Part shown: positions 7,387-16,062 of the stretch, piece by piece | Numbering within the stretch: the stretch's first letter is position 1 | Layout: the number at the start of each line of letters is the position of its first letter | Source of the DNA: JACKHO01 sp041398745 | GTDB taxonomy: Bacteria > Planctomycetota > Planctomycetia > Planctomycetales > Planctomycetaceae | Direction: 5' to 3' | DNA: 64,000 bases | NCBI GenBank assembly: GCA_041398745.1 | Contig: JAWKUB010000003.1 | Coordinates: forward strand, 682,001-746,000 | Notes under the pieces: model-generated | What the model was told of the DNA's origin: nothing | The model's input: the letters and a program-made list of their open reading frames with translations, nothing else | Databases searched by the model: none | Position numbers and translations under genes: made by a program

Positions 7387-9540
7387 TTGAGGTCTCACAT
7401 AATCCAGACAACCAGTTATCCCAACGTTCCACGCCAAGTCGGCTCCAGTGGAGTCGCCCAGCTCACCTGGCCACTGCTGCATTTGGCAAATCAGTTTGTG
7501 CTACGGTTCAGCTGCACAGTGCTCCTGGAATTAACACGGTTGGGTCGCCACACTCCAGTGAGCACTAGACGGCTCGACATTCCCGAACTTTTTCACGGAA
7601 CGCAGCCCCGTCGGTTTACGTTTGATGGGAAACGCTCGTCGATACAACAAGCCGCCGTCGCTGCGGAAGATCTGTCTGCTGCCCGTGGTACCTGGGAGGA
7701 TGAGTGGCAGAGCCAGCAGGAGTTGGCAGTCGCTGCAGAAGCCGAACTACTGCAGCAAATGGGGCAGCAGTTACAGGAAATTCGAACGCGACATGGTGAA
7801 TCCGCCGGTAAAAGACAACTGGATGCGTGGCAGCAGGAGTTGAGACGTTTCCAACGACAGGTGCAGCAGCAACTCAGTCGCATGAAGCAGCCGAGTGCGG
7901 AATCGCTTCGCCGGAATTCTGGTCTTCTCGCTGGCTTGCTGAAACCGGTCACAGCGTGTCAACGCATCGCACAGTGGTTCGTACCAGAGAGCCGGTCGAC
8001 ATGGTTGCTGACCTATCGGCAGCAATCGGAACAGAAGCGTGCATTTCGTGAACTGAATGACGCAGCTACGCAGGAACATCAGCGGCAAGTGTTGGCCGCT
8101 CAGGCCACTCTTCTGGACCGCCTGTTGGGGGCCAATGGACAACCGGGGACCTTCGAATCACTGCGGCAGCCTCTGGTGGAGACCCAAGCTAAACTCACTG
8201 GTGCCGCACAACTTCTCGATTCACGATGCTGCTCTTCCCAGCAGCTGTCACATGCCCACAGTTGCTTGATTCTCGTTGCCGAACGCCTGGAAGCGGTCAT
8301 CGATCCCAAATCAGGGACGACAGTCCTCGATCTGTTTCTTGAACTAACGGAACAATCGGGATGCACACCAGCGAACCTGGCCGCAGAACTCCATCGTCGC
8401 GGCATCCGCCACCACGGACAGAGGATTCCGGTTTCGCAGTGGGAGCAGTTCTCCGCCATTCAGATCGCCCAGATGGTCCAGCGATTGGTCGAGCGGATCA
8501 TCGGCGTCGCCGATCTGCAACGCCCGCTTTCTGTTGATCTTCCAGAACAGCCAATCGATCGCATTGCGGGAATTACGTTGGCAAGTCCTGAATTGCGACA
8601 TTTGGTCGAACAGCAAATCAAGCCCCTGGTTGATCGATCCATGCCGTACGTCAAACTCGAAGTTGTGAGTGGAATTCGATTGGCACAACGCGCCTCCCTT
8701 TATGCGCACAAGCAGCAGTTCCCATTCTGGCAGGGACAGCTGCGAAGTTACATTCGCCTGACTGACACGGATGATGCGACGGCATACTCCACCGATAATC
8801 CGTGGGTGCTGACACTGCATCAGGAGTATTATGGGGCACCTGCCGGGGCGATGGCCGATGTGTGGAAATGGTTCTCCAAGGCGAACCAGGCGCAACAGCG
8901 TGGAATGACCACGCCACACTTAGATCGCGCGGGCATTCCTGAGCATCGCCTGTTGTCGGAACGTGTCAACGATCGACAGGACAGCCGTGCGTTGTTTGCG
9001 GCTGCTGTGCTGGCAAAGATTGTATTTCCGCTGCCAGCGCAATCAGGTAGGTTCGCAATGAGTCAATTCGACTCACGGCTACATCAACTGTTTGCTGATG
9101 TTCAGTTCACACCTCGAAGTGTCTCACCTGAGTTCATGCAAGGATTACTCAGCAATGGCAGATTTCGTGATTTTTGTCAGAGAGCGTTCAAGGGAGGGGC
9201 CGAACTACGGCAGCAATTCGATGTGTTGGCTGGTGAACCCAACGCTGATCGCGTCTCTGATCAGTTGACCCATTTGGGGGTGATTACAAAGCAAGGGGAT
9301 GATTGCCGAATTGCTCACCAGCTACCTCGAATGACTCCCGATGTGGTACCCGGGCTGTATGACGAGCAATTTGGCCCTGTGCACGGACTCAGTGAAGATG
9401 AATTCATTTCCACGCTAGGGCGCAACGACCTGCTCTATAGCGTCCTGTTCTGCAAGGTTCTGGATGCCTACGAACAGGGATGGCTTTCAGAAAATGAAAT
9501 CCCTAAGTCGGTACTCACAAAATCCCGCCAACTGCAGTAG
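7387..9540 (+). CDS. Large coiled-coil protein of the tubulin-like cluster, unknown function
   Basis: I do not recognise a family for this protein of about 717 residues. Residues roughly 75-155 are strongly helical and glutamine-rich (coiled coil). The remainder is mixed alpha/beta without membrane segments. The amino end is uncertain: TTG at 7387 opens the frame, but a ribosome-like gaggtc lies just before an ATA codon at 7399, suggesting a lost ATG. A 20-codon open frame (7328-7390) precedes it. The position between the tubulin-like protein and the protease operon suggests a partner in the same system, perhaps a cytoplasmic adaptor. That is inference from neighbours only. Confidence 0.65.
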   Translation: MRSHIIQTTSYPNVPRQVGSSGVAQLTWPLLHLANQFVLRFSCTVLLELTRLGRHTPVSTRRLDIPELFHGTQPRRFTFDGKRSSIQQAAVAAEDLSAARGTWEDEWQSQQELAVAAEAELLQQMGQQLQEIRTRHGESAGKRQLDAWQQELRRFQRQVQQQLSRMKQPSAESLRRNSGLLAGLLKPVTACQRIAQWFVPESRSTWLLTYRQQSEQKRAFRELNDAATQEHQRQVLAAQATLLDRLLGANGQPGTFESLRQPLVETQAKLTGAAQLLDSRCCSSQQLSHAHSCLILVAERLEAVIDPKSGTTVLDLFLELTEQSGCTPANLAAELHRRGIRHHGQRIPVSQWEQFSAIQIAQMVQRLVERIIGVADLQRPLSVDLPEQPIDRIAGITLASPELRHLVEQQIKPLVDRSMPYVKLEVVSGIRLAQRASLYAHKQQFPFWQGQLRSYIRLTDTDDATAYSTDNPWVLTLHQEYYGAPAGAMADVWKWFSKANQAQQRGMTTPHLDRAGIPEHRLLSERVNDRQDSRALFAAAVLAKIVFPLPAQSGRFAMSQFDSRLHQLFADVQFTPRSVSPEFMQGLLSNGRFRDFCQRAFKGGAELRQQFDVLAGEPNADRVSDQLTHLGVITKQGDDCRIAHQLPRMTPDVVPGLYDEQFGPVHGLSEDEFISTLGRNDLLYSVLFCKVLDAYEQGWLSENEIPKSVLTKSRQLQ

Positions 9541-9582
9541 CCCACTCTGATCGATCTAGGTTCGCCGCCTCGGAGACTTCCC

Positions 9583-10584
9583 ATGCCATCCTCGAAAACC
9601 TCGTACCGAATTTGGTCCTATTGCTGGATGTCGCTAACGTTGCTCGTTTCCGCGGCGTCGGCACAGGCCGTACCGTCCAGGCATTTCAGTGCCCTGTTTC
9701 AAGAACGGGCGCTGAATGCTGTACTGCGAATTACGGTGTTCAATGGCAAGGATCGGGGGACTTGTAGCGGCACAGTGATCGGGTCGGAGCAAAATGGGTT
9801 CTATGTCGCCTCGGCTGCCCACTGCTTTCCTGCCACGCTGGATGCGATCATGCTAGAACAATTTGAAGCTGACCATCAACGTGTCGCAAAGAAGTACGAC
9901 TTGGCTGAAATACTCCTGCTTGATGATGCGGGCGATTTTGCCTTGCTGTATGTCAAAGGCACATGGCATGGCTCCATGCTGCCGTTGTCACCTGGCAGGG
10001 ATCTTCCAGCGAACGGTGCTCCCATGTTGACAGTTGGCTGCGACGAGGGCAGCCCGCCGACTTGCCAGGTCGGTCGTTTGATCGATGCCGATAGAGAACA
10101 ACTGGTCGTTCGGGAAATGGGCGTACCTGGTCGTTCCGGGGGTCCACTGATTTCCGCAGCAGGCACACTTCTGGGCTGTTGCTGCTGCGGAGACGGTCGT
10201 CAGGTCTGGTTCAGTCATCCCCGCCGCACCAACGAGCTGCTGCAACGCCTCGGCCTTTCGAGCCTGACACGATTATCACGTTCTCAGGTCATGCCAAAGA
10301 GACCTCAAGCTGCAATCAATCGCCAGGGGGGGGCCAACCAATCAAATCAAGGCCATGCGAACGCGTCAGCGAGCGTTAACGAGCTTCAGGAAGCGTCTAA
10401 TCCCCTGCCCACTGAAACGCGACAGAAATCATCCGAAATTGCTTCTCCGCCCGCGTCTGGCTGTGCTCAACCCGACATTGTCGTGAGCCGTGACGGCCGC
10501 ACGATCTGGATTGGCTCGTCAATCGTGATTCGCCAGACCAATCAAGAGACAGTCATCACGATCAACGGCCAACAGGTGCCATGA
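9583..10584 (+). CDS. Secreted trypsin-like serine protease
   Basis: A signal peptide (SLTLLVSAASAQA) is followed by a chymotrypsin/trypsin-fold domain. The triad is visible: His80 in SAAHC, Asp118 in DDAGDFALLY and Ser185 in PGRSGGPL. Cysteine pairs support an extracytoplasmic location. After about residue 225 a low-complexity linker leads to a small beta-rich tail (DIVVSRDGRTIWIGSSIVI). The stop overlaps the next start by 4 bases (ATGA), so it is co-translated with the membrane protein downstream. In this cluster it may process the VWA/Ig surface proteins. That role is a guess from location. Confidence 0.88.
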   Translation: MPSSKTSYRIWSYCWMSLTLLVSAASAQAVPSRHFSALFQERALNAVLRITVFNGKDRGTCSGTVIGSEQNGFYVASAAHCFPATLDAIMLEQFEADHQRVAKKYDLAEILLLDDAGDFALLYVKGTWHGSMLPLSPGRDLPANGAPMLTVGCDEGSPPTCQVGRLIDADREQLVVREMGVPGRSGGPLISAAGTLLGCCCCGDGRQVWFSHPRRTNELLQRLGLSSLTRLSRSQVMPKRPQAAINRQGGANQSNQGHANASASVNELQEASNPLPTETRQKSSEIASPPASGCAQPDIVVSRDGRTIWIGSSIVIRQTNQETVITINGQQVP

Positions 10585-11456
10585 TGGGTGGTATGGACCT
10601 CATCGACTTACTGGAGTACGACGATCTGTTTTCGTTGTTTCTGTTGCTGATAGTGATCTACTGGGCGGGTCAGATCGTCGTGCGAGGCAGTGAGAGTGCG
10701 CGGCGATGGGGATTGTGGACCGGCGTGTTAACGTTAATCAGCTGGCTCGTGCGGCATGTGTGGCTATACGGCGTGAATGATGCAGCTCAACTGGCAGGGG
10801 CAGCTTGTCGTGGCGTCATTGCGGGAGGCATCGTCGGTTCTGTCGTTGCCGTTGTGATGACAGGCTGTGGTTTCATGCTCGGTGGGCTGCAAGGTTGGTG
10901 GTCCAGTTGGCACAACTGGTGGAGACGGTGGGTGGATGAATCAGCTCGGAGACGGGCGGAAGCTGCTACCGAGCGGCAACGTCGCCTGAGTGAACGGGAG
11001 TATGAGCGAAATCGCCCCGAACGCGAGAGAGAAGAGAAGAAGCGGCGGGCAAGTGAGAAACGTCAACGAAATCGGGAAGAAGCGGATCAGGCGCGGCGCG
11101 AAGCCAAGGAGCTTGAGTTGCGTTTGCTATTTGATCGCCACCGACGTGAGTTAGGGACGCAGTTGCCCTCTGAAGACTTTGAATCGTATTTCCAGTCGTT
11201 CCTGACAAATGCGGTGCCACCGGATGAATACGAGCAACGAGCCGATCAGGTGGCGCAGATGATTCGCGATCTGGCTCGCGTCACCGGCAGGCCACAGCGT
11301 CCACAGTTCAACACGATCGACGATGTTCTTGATTTCTACAGCCAGCAAGTTGCCGCAATTCAGAAACGGACTGACTTGGACGTCGCGACCAAGCAAACAC
11401 TCATCTCACACTTAGAAGACGCCCGTGACCGGGCACTGGAAAGTTTACTGCAATGA
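10581..11456 (+). CDS. Membrane protein with charged coiled coil
   Basis: The amino-terminal 115 residues hold two or three hydrophobic helices (FSLFLLLIVIYWAGQIVV, LWTGVLTLISWLV, GGIVGSVVAVVMTG). A roughly 70-residue, very charged arginine/glutamate helix (RRRAEAATERQRRLSERE and on) follows, then a helical carboxyl domain. It overlaps both neighbours by 4 bases (ATGA at each end), so protease, membrane protein and ATPase form one translationally coupled set. It could anchor the ATPase at the membrane. No family was recognised. Confidence 0.8.
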   Translation: MMGGMDLIDLLEYDDLFSLFLLLIVIYWAGQIVVRGSESARRWGLWTGVLTLISWLVRHVWLYGVNDAAQLAGAACRGVIAGGIVGSVVAVVMTGCGFMLGGLQGWWSSWHNWWRRWVDESARRRAEAATERQRRLSEREYERNRPEREREEKKRRASEKRQRNREEADQARREAKELELRLLFDRHRRELGTQLPSEDFESYFQSFLTNAVPPDEYEQRADQVAQMIRDLARVTGRPQRPQFNTIDDVLDFYSQQVAAIQKRTDLDVATKQTLISHLEDARDRALESLLQ

Positions 11457-13219
11457 GGCCGCTCATTCGCCTGGGAATGGACCTGGATTTCCCAGGTCAC
11501 ACCGTTTCTCTCGAGCCAGAGTTGCTCTCACGTCATTTGCACCTGATTGGTGCGACCGGCTCGGGCAAGACGGTCGCCATTCACACGCTCACGCGTCCCC
11601 TGATGATGGCTACAGGGAAGCATATGTGCTCGTTGTTTGTGTTTGACCTGATGGGAAACCTGTCGTTCGACCTGTTGCGCTGGATTGCGTCGACCAAGTG
11701 TCCGGCACACGTGCGGGAGCGGCTGGTTTATTTGGAACCAGCCAACAATGACTACGTGGTTCCCTTCAACCCCTTGCGGCTGGTCGACGCTGAAAGCCGA
11801 TACTATCACGTTTCTCGTGCTGTGGACCTGATCCTCCGTGCTTGGGCCGCACAGGATCTGTCGATGCAGCCCCGGCTGATGCAGTGGTCCTATAAGGCGG
11901 TCTCGGCGATGGCCACCCTCAAGTTACCATTGGCAATGACCCGTTATCTCCTCCATCCCGGCACACCCGAGCACAATCGCCTGCTGGAGCTCATTCCTGA
12001 GGAAACTCGTTACCAGTGGACCGAAATTCTGGCAGCGAAGGGAGGACAGGAAGCCGTGCGGATATTGGAGTCCACGAGAAACCGCTTTGAGCCGCTGTAC
12101 GAGGCGCCTCAGGCCAGACGCATGTTCGCCACGGTGGAGAGCCACTTCGATGTCGAACGTTTCATTCGCGAACGCCGCATCGTCATCATCAACCTTGCCA
12201 AACTCGGTGCGTTGCCGAAACAACTGGGCAGCACCATTGGCGCTCTGATGCTCAATGAAGTCTTCGAAACGGTATTCAACATGGCCACGGTGCTGGGCAA
12301 AAAGTCAGTGGAGCCCACGTACTGCCTAATGGATGAGTTTCAGCAGTTCTGCGCTTCCCCAGACATTGAAGATGCTTTGCCTACATGTAGGCAAATGGGC
12401 TTGAGGCTCCTGTTGGCGCACCAGTCATTCTCTCAACTGAAGAAAGGAGACATCGATCTGACGAACATGATTTTCCAGGCTCGAAACCGCCTGATGTTCG
12501 CCAACTCTGCGGAAGATGCTGACCTGATCGCGAATGAACTTGCGACGTTGACTTTCAACAAGATGGCGATCAAGGACGAGCGAATTGTGCGGCGGCAACT
12601 GATTGCGGGTTACCGCACCGAATGGCTCAAATCGCGCGGCACTTCGTATACAGACGCCGACTCGACCATCGATCAGCGATCTGTTGGCTACAGTCGGAGC
12701 GAAAGTGAGAAAAGGAATCGCCTCGGCCTTAAGACAGGTAAAGATCAGAGTCAGAGTCGTACCGAGAGCGACGTGAGTGGCGGGACCAGGGCGAAGAGCG
12801 TTTCGAATTCAGAATCTGAGAGTCAGCAGTTGGTACCGATCCATGAAGAAGTTGAGGACTCGAACATTACTTATCTTTCATTCGATGAACATCGACTCGA
12901 TTGGATGAAAACGATTCGGCAATTGAAGACCGGTCATGCGTTCGGCAAGTTCGTTGACGATGACCGGCTGTATCGTTTGCTGATTGATCATCGTCCCGTG
13001 CAAATGACGTCAGCACTGGAGGCGGCTTATCAGGAGCTGTTGCAACGCAACTACGAACAGGAGTTCTTCATCTCGAAAGAACGAGCCGATCAGTTGGCGG
13101 AACAGGAACGCTTGAAGCTGTTGGCTCCTCAGCAGTTTGAGTTGCCAGACGTTGGTTCAGTTTCCTCTGCGGAATCCAGTCCGTTTCGAACACGCAAACC
13201 AAACTCCGAAACCAGTTGA
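11453..13219 (+). CDS. TraG/TraD-like (T4SS coupling-type) P-loop ATPase
   Basis: This is a protein of 588 residues with Walker A GATGSGKT at 33-40 in the context HLHLIGATGSGKTVAIHTL. The Walker B region is CLMDEFQQFCASPDIEDALP, followed by the sensor segment RLLLAHQSFSQL, the usual order for HerA/TraD-type ATPases that move DNA or protein. Unlike true coupling proteins it has no amino-terminal membrane helices; the membrane protein just upstream could supply them. Residues about 400-465 are a serine- and arginine-rich linker (SRTESDVSGGTRAKSVSN). It is probably the motor of the local system or of a decayed transfer element. Confidence 0.85.
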   Translation: MRPLIRLGMDLDFPGHTVSLEPELLSRHLHLIGATGSGKTVAIHTLTRPLMMATGKHMCSLFVFDLMGNLSFDLLRWIASTKCPAHVRERLVYLEPANNDYVVPFNPLRLVDAESRYYHVSRAVDLILRAWAAQDLSMQPRLMQWSYKAVSAMATLKLPLAMTRYLLHPGTPEHNRLLELIPEETRYQWTEILAAKGGQEAVRILESTRNRFEPLYEAPQARRMFATVESHFDVERFIRERRIVIINLAKLGALPKQLGSTIGALMLNEVFETVFNMATVLGKKSVEPTYCLMDEFQQFCASPDIEDALPTCRQMGLRLLLAHQSFSQLKKGDIDLTNMIFQARNRLMFANSAEDADLIANELATLTFNKMAIKDERIVRRQLIAGYRTEWLKSRGTSYTDADSTIDQRSVGYSRSESEKRNRLGLKTGKDQSQSRTESDVSGGTRAKSVSNSESESQQLVPIHEEVEDSNITYLSFDEHRLDWMKTIRQLKTGHAFGKFVDDDRLYRLLIDHRPVQMTSALEAAYQELLQRNYEQEFFISKERADQLAEQERLKLLAPQQFELPDVGSVSSAESSPFRTRKPNSETS

Positions 13220-13425
13220 TCAATAGTGTAGTCACCTGTCTGCTGTAATTCGGCGAGCAGGAGCCGCGCATCGTGTCGACGTTCCATGTCAATTCCCGTG
13301 AGATTCACGAACTGTCGGCGAACACGTTGACGCAGGCCTTCGGCACGGATGATCGAGAGGTCAGTCCGTTGCCGGATGTCGTCGGCGATTCTGGCAAGTG
13401 CCTCGCAGCGGTCGAGCTGAATCAA
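13129..13425 (-). CDS. Small helical protein, antisense overlap with ATPase end
   Basis: The minus strand reads a plausible helical protein (MERRHDARLLLAELQQTGDYTI). The frame stays open and protein-like upstream to about 13494 (TLDGHEITFWQQRANQRAAE), but no ATG or GTG is present there; TTG at 13425 is the first usable start. It overlaps the end of the ATPase gene by about 90 bases tail to tail. Either the start codon was lost or an unusual start is used. No family was recognised. The plus strand has no convincing gene here. Confidence 0.4.
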   Translation of the reverse strand: MIQLDRCEALARIADDIRQRTDLSIIRAEGLRQRVRRQFVNLTGIDMERRHDARLLLAELQQTGDYTIDQLVSEFGLRVRNGLDSAEETEPTSGNSNC

Positions 13426-13541
13426 TTTGCGTTCGGCGGCGCGCTGGTTGGCGCGTTGCTGCCAGAAAGTGATTTCATGCCCGTCGAGAGTGCCAGTTGC
13501 AGTGATTGAAGAATCGTATCACGAAGTTTGCAGAAAACATC

Positions 13542-13570
13542 TTGACAATTGGAGTGAAACGTTGATGATT
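13542..13570 (+). promoter_or_regulatory. Possible sigma70-type promoter
   Basis: A perfect TTGACA at 13542 is followed after 17 bases by atgatt, a weak -10. It lies 200 bases upstream of the replication-relaxation gene in a stretch without a plus-strand gene. Confidence 0.3.
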
Positions 13571-13769
13571 GCAGGTGCATTGGATGAGGGCTTTACTCAT
13601 CCCGTTCAGTGGAACGAATTCAGTCGACACGATTATGTGTACGCCGATTCGGTTCCCGAACAGTTCGCCAGACCTCTGGTTCCCCTTTCGCAAGCGACTT
13701 GTTTTCCAAGTCTCGCTTGCTCTTTTCACTCCGCACTCTCTTCGCGCGTGAATTCCATTGAGGTCACTG

Positions 13770-14639
13770 ATGCAACTGACTGAAAACGACTTCGCTGTGT
13801 TGCGTGCGCTGCACACGTATTACTTGTTGACGGCTACACTGCTACACAATCTGGTGTTCCCGCAGAATCGAGACCGACGTGGGACACGTCGGCGTTTGCA
13901 ACGGTTGGTGACACACCATTTCATTGCGCGCAGCCGTGCGAACGTCTGCTTTTCTACCGGCAATGCAGGGCCCGCGTATCATTTGACGGACAAAGGGGCG
14001 GATGCGCTGGCCGTGTACTTCGATGATCCGGCTTTCCTGCATACCAACACGAAATCGCCCCGTACCGACCGCCTCTATCATTGGCTCGACATTGCCCGCG
14101 CCCACATGCAAATTCGTCTGGCGTGTGAAAGGTCACCACACGTCGAGTTGATACGCTGGGTCAACGAGTGGTGTGCGATGGTGGACGAACACGGCAATCC
14201 AACCGATTACGTGCTGCATACCCAGTTTCGTGAAGGACCGAAGCCGCTGAGTTGCTCGCCGGACGCCGCGTTCGTGCTCAGCGTAAATGGACATCGACGT
14301 GTACACTTCGTCGAAGTCGACCGAGGAACAACTGGTGCCAAACGCGTGGCCGCATCGAAGATGCCTGGCTATGCCGAAATGCTTCGAACTCAGGCGTTTC
14401 TCCGTCGGTTCCCCGAATCAACCTTTCCGGACTTCTCCGTATTACTCGTGGCACCGACCAGCAATCGCCGGAACATCCTTCGTACGTGTGTGGCGAACCA
14501 TCCGCAACTTCATCCCGAGTTGTGGTACTTTCTGGCGTTTCCGGAGCTGACTCCCGAATCCGTGCTGCATGCAGATGTTGTTTTCGACATCGATGGGAAT
14601 TGTGGTCCCTTGGTGTCTCTGCCAGGAGCAGCGTCATGA
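13770..14639 (+). CDS. Replication-relaxation family protein
   Basis: The amino half has a winged-helix pattern (LTENDFAVLRALHTYYLLTA...RRLQRLVTHHFIARS) and AYHLTDKGADAL, typical of replication-relaxation proteins found on plasmids and integrative elements. The carboxyl half contains a nuclease-like core (SPDAAFVLSVN...VHFVEVDRGT) with the P/D and E-x-D spacing of restriction-like folds. ATG 13770 is chosen because gaggtc lies at proper distance; an upstream TTG at 13758 is weaker. Its stop overlaps a small open frame (ATGA). It fits a mobile-element setting together with the TraG-like ATPase. Confidence 0.8.
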   Translation: MQLTENDFAVLRALHTYYLLTATLLHNLVFPQNRDRRGTRRRLQRLVTHHFIARSRANVCFSTGNAGPAYHLTDKGADALAVYFDDPAFLHTNTKSPRTDRLYHWLDIARAHMQIRLACERSPHVELIRWVNEWCAMVDEHGNPTDYVLHTQFREGPKPLSCSPDAAFVLSVNGHRRVHFVEVDRGTTGAKRVAASKMPGYAEMLRTQAFLRRFPESTFPDFSVLLVAPTSNRRNILRTCVANHPQLHPELWYFLAFPELTPESVLHADVVFDIDGNCGPLVSLPGAAS

Positions 14640-14743
14640 CTAGGAAATCCAAAATCCGACGTCGTCTCAACACGTGGCCCGCAAGGGTATCCCCTCACCC
14701 GTCCCTCCGGTGGTCAGCCGCGGGTCAACTCCTTGGCGGATGA
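14636..14743 (+). CDS. Small basic peptide, coupled to replication-relaxation gene
   Basis: This open frame of 35 codons starts at the ATGA overlap with the gene before and ends in another ATGA overlap with the next micro-ORF. The start is very basic (MTRKSKIRRRLN). The two overlaps are the only evidence for translation. It could also be a decayed gene start. Confidence 0.35.
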   Translation: MTRKSKIRRRLNTWPARVSPHPSLRWSAAGQLLGG

Positions 14744-14847
14744 CCGGTCGACGCAAGTGTTTTGCCTCCCCCAGCTTGGGGTTGCCAGGGACACTCGTCG
14801 CGTTGCTCCTCGGCCCCTGGCTCATTGCTCTGTGTGGCTGTATTTAG
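14740..14847 (+). CDS. Small hydrophobic peptide (single membrane helix)
   Basis: This is a 35-residue open frame starting at ATGA. After MTGRRK it has a long hydrophobic segment (LPGTLVALLLGPWLIALCGC), a believable single-pass membrane peptide or lipoprotein-like end. Translation would be coupled to the peptide upstream. No family was recognised; short length keeps confidence low. Confidence 0.4.
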   Translation: MTGRRKCFASPSLGLPGTLVALLLGPWLIALCGCI

Positions 14848-15229
14848 GAAGTCGTGTTCTCTCGGTGGTCGAACTCGACATTCCAACCAATGGTGCGTCG
14901 CTCCACACCACGGTTCCGCCCAGACCAATGAGCCAGGGACTGCCGTCCCTAGCAACCCTAGCCTTCATCCTCGAACCAAGCCTCAAGGCACCAGCCGATC
15001 GTCTCTGGATGAAGGCTCTCGTTTCTGGCGAAACGAGCAAGCTGTCCCCCCCAACACCGTGCGTGGATTGTGCGTAGCGACGCGTCATTCAAGAAAATCA
15101 GTATGTCGACGCAGGTGCTCGACACCATCTTGGAACCATACGTTATTGACTGCCGGTACATCGATTCGTTCAGGGACGAGTCACGTACCGGTCTTCAGTA
15201 TGGACTGTTTATCAATTCCCCCTCTCACC
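14848..15229 (+). other. Intergenic stretch without a supported gene
   Basis: No open frame here has both a ribosome site and protein-like composition. A short hairpin (agggactgccgtccct, near 14935-14950) is present. A possible frame from ATG 15103 runs into the next gene in another phase and looks non-coding. Confidence 0.5.
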
Positions 15230-15493
15230 ATGACCAAGGAATCTTCCAATCGCCCTGTCGAAACGATGAGTGCATTAGGCGTCAGTGCCAAAGTGTTCGA
15301 AAACGTTTCGGAAAGCGGGCATCGTTATGACCGTGTGCAGATCGTACGCACCTACCGTGATGGCAATGCCTACAAGACCACGTCGACCTTCTCAATCGAC
15401 GAACTGCCCATCGTGGAATCATTCGCTCGCAAAGCGTATGAGTTCTGCATCAAACGGCGTTCAGCTGAATTGAAGAATGGCGACAAAGATTGA
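15230..15493 (+). CDS. Small conserved-looking protein, unknown
   Basis: This is a protein of 87 residues starting at ATG 15230. After a loose amino end it has a regular beta pattern (AKVFENVSESGHRYDRV, then TYRDGNAYKTTSTF) and a helical end. The sequence recalls small proteins seen beside mobile-element genes in planctomycetes, but I cannot name a family. A strong hairpin follows 17 bases after the stop. Confidence 0.6.
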   Translation: MTKESSNRPVETMSALGVSAKVFENVSESGHRYDRVQIVRTYRDGNAYKTTSTFSIDELPIVESFARKAYEFCIKRRSAELKNGDKD

Positions 15494-15509
15494 TCGTCGC
15501 CCATGCAGT

Positions 15510-15533
15510 TACGGACAGCCGTGACTGTCCGTA
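15510..15533 (+). terminator. Hairpin after the small protein gene
   Basis: A perfect 9 bp stem (tacggacag / ctgtccgta) with a 6-base loop lies 17 bases past the stop at 15493. No T run follows, so it may act as an RNA end or processing hairpin rather than a full intrinsic terminator. Confidence 0.45.
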
Positions 15534-15821
15534 GCGCGTGGGGGCAAGATTCCGCAATCCCCCATCGAGTCTGGAGGAACATGACTGTGTTTCGCAACCT
15601 GTCATATGTCCCAGATGGCCTGAATCTGTTTCGAGATATCGACTCTTTTCATCGCGTTATCTCGTAATCCAACTTCAATTGAGTCAAACCGTCGTGTGGG
15701 TTGCTGTGAGTGCAATTCGATGCCACCAGCCGTCCCACGATACTCTCTTCACTGATGTCTATTGCATCCCTTTCGTGCTGGACAGAACCCCCGATCTTCA
15801 AGATCCAGCAAGGGAAAACCA

Positions 15822-16022
15822 ATGAGTGTGATCCTCACGGCGTTTCATGATGACGCCCAATGCACCTGGTGTGAGAAGTCCAAAGAGTGCGTAACCGTCG
15901 ACTTCGGATCGACCGGTTTTATTCGGAATCAGGAACTCTGCTTTGGATGCCTGCAAAAGGCGCTACGTGTCCAGGCACGGCAGGAATCGAAGTCGCCCCG
16001 TAACAAACCTGCCAGTCCATGA
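15822..16022 (+). CDS. Small zinc-ribbon-like protein
   Basis: This protein of 66 residues shows CTWCEKSKEC followed by LCFGC, paired CxxC-type motifs that would bind zinc. The ATG at 15822 follows aagggaaaacca. Zinc ribbons of this size are often DNA- or protein-binding accessories on mobile elements. The exact role is unknown. Confidence 0.6.
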   Translation: MSVILTAFHDDAQCTWCEKSKECVTVDFGSTGFIRNQELCFGCLQKALRVQARQESKSPRNKPASP

Positions 16023-16062
16023 GCACACCACACTTGTGGTGCATTCTGTTCCCCCAATTTCC

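Noticed and set aside
13273..13509. A 78-codon plus-strand frame after the TraG-like ATPase
   Set aside because: The minus strand in the same place is clearly more protein-like, and the plus frame has no ribosome site.
15103..15330. Small plus-strand frame beginning MSTQVLDTIL
   Set aside because: It runs into the supported gene at 15230 in another phase and loses protein character.
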